Positions 1-7,600 of a DNA stretch of 14,923 bases are shown piece after piece. The stretch is from Bolinopsis microptera (Eukaryota > Ctenophora > Tentaculata > Lobata > Bolinopsidae), in contig NW_026971951.1 in the NCBI RefSeq assembly GCF_026151205.1, positions 1-14,923 on the forward strand. Reading direction: 5' to 3'. The notes under the pieces are model-generated. The model saw only the letters and a list, made by a program, of their open reading frames with translations. It had not been told where the DNA came from and did not search any database. Every line of letters starts with the position of its first letter. The first letter of the stretch is position 1. The translations under genes were made by a program, and so were the position numbers.

Positions 1-735
1 CCCCGGGGACCTCTCTCCCAAATCGGGGGCCTTTTGCGGGTTTGAAGATTAATTGCTGGCAAAAACCCAGAGCATGGTTGTCAGCAAAAGTGCATGGGGC
101 AGAGGGGCCGTATTCTAAAGGCACACTATGGACATCAATGTGGAAGGTCTCCCAAAAACAAGCAGGTCGGGGCAATTTCACTTTACTTGGGGTGGCAATC
201 ATCAGTGCGAATGGACAATTGAAAAAGGAACTGTCAGCTCGAATTCAAAAGGCCTCTGGGGGCATTCTATCAGGCTCGGGGCGGGTTATTTTTGGGTTTT
301 TAAACATTTCGCAACATTCAGACCCCCAACTTAAAATTCAGGATTTACAAAGCGGCTGTTCTCACTATTTACTGGTTATGGAAGTGAGGTTATGGAATAA
401 CCCACACAGACGCAGATGAAAAGATTTGAGGTGTTTCCATCATAGATGTCTGAGGAGAATCCTGAAAATAAAATGGTTTTTTTTCATGTATCTAATTGCT
501 GATGTCTTAAGCGGGCTAACATCGCCCTGTTATACTTTCGTACGAGCAGCTAGACTCCGAGGGTTTTGGGGGCCATGTGGTGAGGATGCCAGAAGAAAGA
601 ATACCCCCAAAAATATTTTTTCTGCACTGGATCCCAAAGCATGGTAAAAGGTTCGGAGGGGTAGACCTAGGGAAAAACTGGTTGTCATGTTTGTCCGGGG
701 AGGATGCAACGACTAGGAGGAGACCTTTTCAAGTA
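1..735 (+). pseudogene. Non-LTR (LINE-type) retrotransposon ORF2, C-terminal end of reverse transcriptase plus tail, frameshifted and 5'-truncated by the window edge
   Basis: The intact family protein is an endonuclease-reverse transcriptase that copies its own RNA into nicked chromosomal DNA. Only the part downstream of the catalytic YxDD region is here. Family-like motifs appear in the expected order on the + strand but in changing frames: GLKIN (39-53), MDINVEG (128-148), ISANGQLKKELSARIQKAS (201-257), IYKAAVLTIY (343-372), GYGSEV (374-391), QMKRFEVF (413-436), HHRCLRRILKIKW (438-476), AARLRGF (546-566), GHVVRMPEERIP (571-606), FSALDPKAW (618-644) and RRGRPR (654-671). The HHRCLRRI to GHVxRM spacing, about 30 codons, is normal for these elements. 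At least five frame changes are needed, several beside G, C, A or T runs, and stops occur in every frame, so no working protein is encoded as written. The tail resembles RTE-like elements such as schistosome SR2, but I do not assign a clade. The 3' limit (~720-735) is approximate. Motif recognition is from memory of the family, not a search. Confidence 0.85.
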
Positions 736-778
736 CAAGTAAGTACTCTTCATGTTCACGTTTCAGTATATATACCAG

Positions 779-819
779 AAGTGCGGTTGTATATTAACAG
801 CTGATCAACTCCCGCACTT
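779..819. repeat. Inverted repeat / potential hairpin
   Basis: AAGTGCGG (779-786) is the exact reverse complement of CCGCACTT (812-819). Just inside, TTG (787-789) can pair with CAA (806-808), separated from the outer stem on the 3' side by a small bulge. The loop is AT-rich. It lies about 50-100 bases after the end of the LINE coding remnant. An 8-bp arm pair alone could arise by chance; the inner extension and the neighbouring repeats make it more notable. Confidence 0.5.
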
Positions 820-830
820 GTGATTTTATG

Positions 831-879
831 TCTCGTATCACTCCCATTGCATGCTCGGCTCACATCCTTGGATACGAGA
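831..879. repeat. 9-bp perfect inverted repeat
   Basis: TCTCGTATC (831-839) is exactly complementary in reverse to GATACGAGA (871-879), with a 31-nt spacer. It starts 11 bases after the preceding inverted repeat, so the two would form adjacent hairpins in a + strand transcript. The function is unknown. Confidence 0.5.
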
Positions 880-889
880 ACCAGCCCCT

Positions 890-929
890 TTCGGACCCGG
901 CTCACATCGTTCGGACCCGGCTCACTTCC
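890..929. repeat. Tandem duplication of a 20-bp unit
   Basis: Two adjacent 20-bp copies (890-909 and 910-929) share their first 16 bases, TTCGGACCCGGCTCAC, and differ only in the last four (ATCG versus TTCC). A third partial match, CGGCTCACATCC, lies upstream at 856-867. This looks like a small tandem array or slippage product in the 3' flank of the retroelement. Two copies are too few to call a satellite. Confidence 0.75.
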
Positions 930-1060
930 GTAATGTGAACACATACCGAGAGCTCAAACACTTCTTAATATACTTCATAATACACAGCTACTTACTAAAC
1001 TGACATGTGAACCCTACCCAGGTTCTTGGTTGTCCGGCTGTTAGGATGGTTATAATATGG

Positions 1061-1106
1061 ATCACATCACAAATGATACGTCACTGATTGGGCCATGTGA
1101 TGTGAT
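1061..1106. repeat. 11-bp perfect inverted repeat
   Basis: ATCACATCACA (1061-1071) and TGTGATGTGAT (1096-1106) are perfect reverse complements around a 24-nt loop. Outside the stem, GG (1059-1060) can pair with CC (1108-1109) across one bulged A. It is the strongest of the three inverted repeats in this flank. It could be a structured RNA element in the retroelement 3' UTR, a remnant of a small DNA transposon, or chance. Confidence 0.6.
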
Positions 1107-1380
1107 ACCTGTGGGAGGCCGAAATGAGAGGTTCCTAGTTGTCGGTCACCGAACACGTGTGCCAAGTTACAAGGTCTCAAGTTGTAAACTGTAAAAGAAA
1201 AACTGATAGTTTTTGGACAAAATGTTACTTACACAATGTTTTTATTTACAATAGAATGCGTTCGACCTAGTTACATCTTGGTCGTTGGTGACAGTAAACC
1301 TCAAAATTTGGTTTTTATGGTTTTGCAAGCCCGTATACAAAAAACGGGGTTTTTTAAATAAAAAAAAACCAGCTTATTTT

Positions 1381-1492
1381 CACCCTAAACCTATCCCCTA
1401 AACCCATTATAAACCCCGAAAAAAAAAGCTATTCCCATATCCCACTTTTACCCACAACCCTTACAACAACCCTAAAACCCACGGGGAGGGCC
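1381..1492. repeat. C/A-rich stretch with degenerate CCCTAAA-like words
   Basis: The + strand reads as irregular C3-4/A2-4 words (CCCTAAACC, CCCCTAAACCC, AAACCCC, AACCCT, CCCTAAAACCC), with few G. It resembles a decayed telomere-like or other C/A microsatellite, but the spacing is irregular. Homopolymer errors could equally have blurred a simpler repeat or created the resemblance. Confidence 0.3.
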
Positions 1493-2810
1493 CTAAAACA
1501 ATCGAAGGAAATTCAATGTTGTAATTAGCCTCTGTTTCCACGTGGGAACCCAAAAACGGTTTTTTTTATTCCATTATAACTATCCCAGGGAAAAGGTGCA
1601 TTTTTTTGACCCCGTACGTTCCAAGGTGGGTGGGTATATGTCGGAATCAGCGTCCAAAAAATTACACCGATATTTAGATCAATTTCCATAGGCATAACCC
1701 CATAGGGGCCTTTTCCTTTTTTCCCTTTCACAAGGGAATTTTCTTTTAACATTTGGGCGAAGGCGAATTTAGGTTAGGACAGCGAACTTATCTTTTCCCC
1801 AGGTCGGAAAAAAACGTTCTTTCTTTCGGGGATTGAGGGGGGTGGGACAAAAAAAGCATTTTGAGGCATTTGAAATTTAGGACTTGGTTAGAATTTTTTG
1901 GGCCGGGGGTCCCCTGGGGGCTGCTTTTCATTTCTTGCTGGGGGGGCCGTGGAACTGGACCCTTACCTATGGCCGGAGGGGAATTGGGGGGATTCAATCT
2001 ATGAATTTCGGTGGCCAAAAAGAAAAACCAGGGAGGTGAACTTGGGAAAGGGAAGCTGTTCGTTCTCCGGTCAAACCAAAGGGGGGTGGGGGGGGGGGGG
2101 GTACTGTTTTTTTCCGGAAAGGAACAGGATGGAGATAACTGAAGGTTTGGCACCTAATTTAGGGAATTTTTCCTCACCCAGAGGTTGAATGTTAATTTTA
2201 TCCAATTCCAGAGCCAACAAGGAACTAAAACTTTAAGTTAATTGGAAGCGAATATTTGTAATATTAATTTCTAAAAAATATTTAGGAGTGCCAAAACTTG
2301 TTTCCCAACATGAAAATCCAATCTAAAGGTGGGGCAGTATGTTGGGTTGGGTAATAATTTTAAAAAGATCGAAATTTAGGGGGGGCCCATTAGTGTTTTC
2401 ATATATTAATATCCAGGTGGACAAAACCTCAATTTAATTTTAATATTATCATTTCGCTTTAACTTGGTTGTAAACTCAATTTTAAATTGTTTACGGCACG
2501 TACCCCTGGATTTTTCTTATAAAGGAAAATTTCGTGAAATTACTTTGTTTTAAGGTGTTAAAAATTTGTTTTTATTTTTTGCTTGGACGTTACTGCAAAT
2601 TCTCTCGAGATGTGACAAGTCTTATTGGGGGGGGACTGACAAACAACATGTAACCACAACGGAAAATTAGTCCCCAACGGTTTTATTAAGGGAAAAAAAG
2701 CCTATTTTTTCCATATTTGGGATTCCACCTCATTGAATAGTGTAGAGAATAAAAAAACCCAATACGGCGATTCTGCACCATTTTTGCATTATTTTTCATT
2801 GCAATGGAAG

Positions 2811-2826
2811 GCCGCGGCGGCGGCGA
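2811..2826. repeat. Short CGG/GGC trinucleotide repeat
   Basis: About four CGG units (GCCGCGGCGGCGGCGA) stand out as a GC-rich island in AT-rich surroundings. A frame through it gives ATG followed by a short Gly-rich peptide that stops within about 12 codons, so there is no coding support. Confidence 0.6.
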
Positions 2827-4495
2827 CTGGAGGGCTTGAAAAAGGGTGCTTTTTATAACATTCCCAAAGTCTATAAGGGCAGCTACGCAAACAAAACTTT
2901 TACTTTGGAATATTTAAAAGTGACGGATTTTTTTTTTTGGGCAAGGGATATTTCCGGGGGTGAAATGCGGTAAATTTTTTTCCCAGTTCCATTTCTGTTT
3001 TTGTAAGTGGTTTACCTTCAGAATTCTAAACATACACAGTGATTTTTTGGTTAAAAACCCAAAATCATAAAACAAACGGTGTGGATTACCAAACCATGTA
3101 TAAATAGTTAAAAATAGTATAAATTTTATAACAAATATATTTTTACATAACAATAATAAAAAACATGAGATTTATTAATTAAATTTTCCATTCTGTACCT
3201 GGGGGCCATATTTGTTTTTATCTTTTAAATTTGTTTGATTTGATCTTTGATGTGTTTCAATTTAATGGAAAAGTGGTTCAAGGCTAAAAAATAATAAAAT
3301 TTCTGGAAAAAAATTTCAAATTATAATCACGATCCACCAAGGATTTAAAATTTGAAGAATTAATGTCTAAATAATTTTTAAATAGGGGATGAAAAAATAG
3401 CATGGGTGATTATTTTTTTCTTAGTAAAAAATAACGGGGACGGGGGGTTTTGGGGGTGGATTTTATCTTGTTTTCCATTGTTTCATTTGTTTCTTCCTCT
3501 TTACCCCATTAGATTTTTAAAATCAGCGATTTTTTTTTTTCTTTTATTTTTTTCAACGCCTTCTCCCAAAAAATCAAAAGAGTTTTAATGCCCCCTTTTT
3601 TTTTCTGCCCACCAAAGAAATTTTTTTTTTTTTTTTTCTTGGCCCAAAATTTTTTTAAACACTAGCCCTTTGGTTTTTTCAAAGAGTTTTTTTTTTTTTG
3701 GGGAATTTTTTTTTGGGGTTTTTTTTGGACCCCCTTTTTCTTGATGCCCTCCCCCAAATAAGTGCTTTGGAAGGGGGGTTTTTTTTTGAGTGATGCAGAG
3801 CGGAATTGCAATCCCCCCAAAAAAGGTTTTCTCCACCCCCTTTTTTTTTTTTCCCCGAAAACAAAAATTTTTAAACCGCAGGGTTTTTCTTTTCAGCAGT
3901 TCCCTTTTTTTTTTCCTTGGATAGTTTTTTTTAACCAAAATTTCCCCGCAAGTGCTCCCTTTTTGGTTTTTCAAGAAGAAAATTTTTTTTCCCCCCTTCC
4001 CCCCAAAAAAAAACCAATTTCTTTTTGATACCCCTCATCCCGATTTTTTTTAAAAGTTTGAAACCCCCTTTTTTGAAGTGTGCGAACTTTTTTTTGAGTC
4101 CAGTTGTGTTAAAATTTTTCCTTTTTTTTAAAAATGTCCCCTTTTTTTTGAAAATTTTTAAAATTTATCCAAAAAACCTCCCCAAAAATTTTTCTTTAGC
4201 ATTTTTTTTAAAAAATTTTTTCCCCTTTTCGCTTTTTTTCCGTTTTATTTTTCCCGCTCAAAAATTCACCGTTTTGAGGATTTAATTCCTCCCCCCAGCT
4301 CCCCAAATTCTTTTTAGTTTTTTTAAAAACGTGTTCTTAAAATTCCCCCGGAGGTTTTTTTTGGTGTTTTTTTTTGACAGTTTTTTTTTTAAGAAATGTT
4401 AAACTTTTGGGAGATATCCCCCCGTTTTTTGTCCCCCTTTTTAGGTTTCCCCCCGGGGTTTTTTTTTGCGGAAAAGGCAAATCGTTTTTTTTCGG

Positions 4496-4534
4496 TTTTA
4501 CTGACCGCGCTTCGCGAACTGTCGATTAGTAAAA
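4496..4534. repeat. Inverted repeat in a surviving readable island
   Basis: TTTTACT (4496-4502) and AGTAAAA (4528-4534) are exact reverse complements and enclose a GC-rich core. Within the core GAC/GTC (4503-4505 and 4521-4523) can pair, and CGCGCTTCGCG (4506-4516) can form a tight 4-bp hairpin. The island is striking because run-inflated sequence surrounds it. No function is assigned. Confidence 0.45.
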
Positions 4535-4664
4535 GGGGTTTTTTTCCCTTTTTTTTTAAAACCCCTTGGAAGTTTTTTTTTGTTTTTTTAAAAAAAAAGG
4601 GGGGGGGTTTCCCCCAAAAAAGGTGGGGGGGCTTTTCTAAGAGGGTTACAAACAAAATCAAAAA

Positions 4665-4691
4665 ATTTTACACATACATAATGTGTAAAAT
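4665..4691. repeat. 11-bp perfect inverted repeat with 5-nt loop
   Basis: ATTTTACACAT (4665-4675) and ATGTGTAAAAT (4681-4691) are perfect reverse complements around the loop ACATA. The arms contain mixed bases, so they are not a by-product of homopolymer runs. It lies in a partly readable island (about 4640-4800) inside the degraded block. It could be a hairpin or a palindromic AT-rich repeat. Confidence 0.6.
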
Positions 4692-7600
4692 GGGGGGACA
4701 AAATCTAATTGAATTTTTTAATATAAAAATATATGCAAACCCCCAAACACCCCCCCAGAACAAAATACAAAACAGAATTTCGAGTACTGTAACATATTTT
4801 TCCCCCCCAAAAAAAAAATTGGTTAAAAAAAAACTTTTTTTTTTTTTTGGCGGAGGAAAAGCCCAAAACTCCTTTTTTCCCTTTTTTTTGTTTTTAAATT
4901 TTTTTTCTGTTTTTTTTTTTAAAAATTTTTGTTTTCCTTTTTCTTTTTTAATGTTTTTTTTTCACTTTTTCCCCCCTTTTCACCTCCCCCTTTAAAATTT
5001 TTAATTTTAAAAAAAAAAAAATTTTTTTAAAACCCCCCCCAAATTTTTAAATTTTCCCTTTTGTCCCCAAATTTTAAAACCCCCTTTTAAAACCAAAAAA
5101 AACCCCTTTTTTTTAAAAATTTTTTTTTTAAAATTTTTTTTTTTTTTTTTATTTTATTAACCCCCAAACCCAAAATTTTTAAAAAAATTTAATTTTTTGA
5201 AAAAATTTTAAATATTAAAAATTTTTTTTTTTTGGAAAAAAAGAAAACCCCATAAAAAATATAAAATTTTTTAAAAATTTAAATTTTTTTAAAGGTTTTT
5301 TTTTCCCAAATTTTTAATAAAAAAATAATCTTTAAAAAAAATTTTAATCTTTAAAAAAAAAAACTAAAAAAAATTTAAAAATTTAAAAAATAATCTAAAT
5401 TTTAAAAAAAAAATCCCCCCCCCAATTTAAAAAAAAACTAATAAAAAAAAATTAAAAATTTAAAAAAAATTTCCCCCAAAAAAAAAAATAACGGAACAGA
5501 ACAGAGTCCCCCCAAAAAATGGAAAACCCCCAAAATTAAAAACCCCCCCCATTTTTCCCCTTTTTAACCCCCACCAAACCCCTTTTTTAAAATTTTTCCC
5601 CCCCCCAAATTTCAGGTTAATCGTATTTTAAATTTTTTTTTCCCTTTAAGATGGTCTTTTTAGGGTTACCCCCCCCCCTTTTCCCCGGAAAGTAAAATTT
5701 TTTTTTTTTTTTTTCCCCCCTTTTTTTTCAGGGGCCCCCCCCTTTTTCCGGCCTGTTCCCGGAAATTTTTTTTAAAAATGTTTTTTTTTTTCCCCCCCCC
5801 CCAAGGGGGAAATTCCCCCTTTTTAAATTTTTTTTAAAAAATTTTTTTTTTGTGCCCCCCCAAAAGGGAAAAAATTTAAAAAAAACTTAAAAAAAAAAAA
5901 AATTTTTTAATTTTTTAATTAATTTAGTAAAAAAGGGGGGGATAAAATTTTTTTAAAATTTTACTTAAAAAAAATTAAATGGGTTTTTTTTTTAAAAATA
6001 TGTTTGGTTACACCTTTTTAAAACCCCCTTTTTTTTGTTTTCCCGTTCCAAAAATTTTTTTTTTGGGGACCCAACAAAAAAAATTTTGTTCCCTTTTTGG
6101 ACTTTTTTTTTTTAAATTATTTTTTTTTTTGGGATTTCCCCAAAAAAATTGGGGGGGACCTTTTGGTTTAATTTTTTTCCCCAAATTTTTTTCAATTTTG
6201 GGATTCAAAATTTTTGGGTTGGGGAAAAAATTGGTTTTTTCAAGGGGATATTTTTTTTTTTTTTGAAAACAAATTTATTTTTATTATAACCCTTTTTTTT
6301 AAAAATTTTAAATTTTTTTTTTTTTAAAAAAACCTTCCCTTTTTTCAAAAAAACCCCCCCCCCCCCTTTTTTTTTTTTAAAGTTTTAAAAAAAAACAACC
6401 AAGAATTTTAAGTTAAGGTTTTTGTTTTAAAAAAGGAAACCAAATTTTTTTCCCCCCCCTTTGGACAATTTTCCCCGGTTTTTTTTTAAAAAACCCCCAA
6501 ACTTTTTTTCCCCCCATTTTCCCCCCAAAATTGTAAAAAATTTTTTAATAAAAAAAAATTTTTTTGGGTTCAAAAAAGGGGTTTTTGACATAATGTTTAT
6601 TTTCTTTTTTAATTTAAAATTTTAAAAAAATAGGGAAAAAAAATTTTAAAACAAACGGGGTTTAAAAGAAATTTTTTTTTAAAGGAACAAATTGGGAAAA
6701 TTTTTTTTAAAAGGGGAAAATTTTTGGGGGAAAAATTATTTAAACTTTTCCCAGAAAAAAATTTTTTTTCCCTTTTTTTCTTTTTTTTCCCAAATGTTTA
6801 AAAAATTTTTTTTTAAAAAGGTAAAAAAAAAAATTTTTTTTTTTTGGAAAAATCGGGGTTTTTTCCCTTTGGAAATTTTTTCCATTTTTTTACCCCCTTT
6901 TTTCCCCCCTTTTCCCCCCTCCCCCTTTTTTTTGGGAGTTTTCCTTGGTTTTTTTTTGGGGGCTTTTTAAATTTCCCTTTTCCCCCCCCCAATCCCCCCC
7001 CCCTTTTTCCCCTGGTAAACTGGGAAAACCAGAAAAAATTTTTTTTTTTTTTTTTTGTTCCCCCAAATTTTTGTTTCTTTTTAAAAAATTTTTTTTTGGG
7101 GACTAAAAGAAAATTTTTTTTCAAAATTGGGACTAAAAAAAAATAGTTTAATTTTGTTTAAAAACTTTTTAAATTGCTTTAAATTTTTTTTTTAAAAAAA
7201 AAAATTTTTAATTTTTGCCCCCCCGAAACTTTTTTTTAAAAATAATTTTACCCCCGGGCCCCCCCCAAAGGGGAAACATTTTTTTAAAAAATACCCATAA
7301 ATTTTTCAAATTTTCCCTGAAAAAACCCCAAAAAAATAAAACTTTTTTCCATAAAAAATAAACCCAAATACATTACAAAAAAAAAACTTTTTTTTTTTAA
7401 ATACCCTATTAAAAATTTTAAAAAAGGGAAAAATTTTTTAAATTCTGGGTTTTTTCCCCCCCCCCTTTTCGAATAAAAAATTTTTAAAAATTTGCCTGTT
7501 TTAAATTAACCCCCTTGTTTTTTCTCTTTTTTAAAATTGGGGGGAAAAAAATTTTTTTGGTTTTAATGGGGAAAAAAAAAGGGTTTTTTTTTTTTTTTTG

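Larger units (their letters stand above)
736..1350. other. Non-coding flank downstream of the LINE remnant (candidate 3' UTR or adjacent host DNA)
   Basis: This is the cleanest stretch of the window; row 961-1020 has a mean run length of about 1.3 by hand count. I recognise no protein in it. A minus-strand open frame at 756-944 exists but matches nothing I know. The stretch holds three inverted repeats and a 20-bp tandem duplication, listed separately, and an 8-bp palindrome, ACACGTGT (1153-1160), containing the E-box core CACGTG. A 17-base word starting GGTTCTTGGTTGT (1021) recurs imperfectly at 1130. It lies directly after the retroelement reading frame, so a 3' UTR is plausible, but the element's true end is not defined. 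Confidence 0.5.
1350..3400. other. Transition zone of increasing homopolymer inflation; no gene recognised
   Basis: Readable words alternate with lengthened runs such as the G runs at 2083-2101 and A/T runs throughout. The longest open frames, 1788-2153 (minus) and 1898-2188 (plus), overlap on opposite strands and give Pro- or Gly-rich low-complexity products, as expected from run-rich sequence. A minus frame at 1525-1752 has a more mixed composition but no family I know. From about 2200 the sequence is AT-rich, with AATAAA-like words and no coding signal. An A-rich stretch (AATAAAAAAAAA, about 1357-1368) might mark a retroelement 3' end, but the inflation makes this unreliable. Confidence 0.6.

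Noticed and set aside
785-810. CTGATCA word between complementary arms, considered as a hammerhead ribozyme core
   Set aside because: The core should read CTGANGA with a matching GAAA segment and three helices. These are not present.
1331-1356. CCGT/ACGG stem followed by a T run, like an intrinsic terminator
   Set aside because: Only a 4-bp stem, the T run lies in inflated sequence, and the context is eukaryotic.
3585-3974. Minus-strand 129-codon Lys-rich frame that could look like a basic nucleic-acid-binding protein
   Set aside because: The Lys, Phe, Pro and Gly strings come straight from A/T/C/G runs in the degraded block. There is no domain, and frames overlap on the other strand.
4396-4995. 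199-codon plus-strand frame, the longest in the window
   Set aside because: Phe/Lys/Pro-rich translation of homopolymer runs. Runs of T, A, C or G contain no stop codons, so length alone is not evidence here.
6844-7146. Phe/Pro-rich frame resembling a hydrophobic membrane protein
   Set aside because: The hydrophobicity is a by-product of T and C runs, and an overlapping Lys/Gly-rich minus frame (6813-7124) is equally open.
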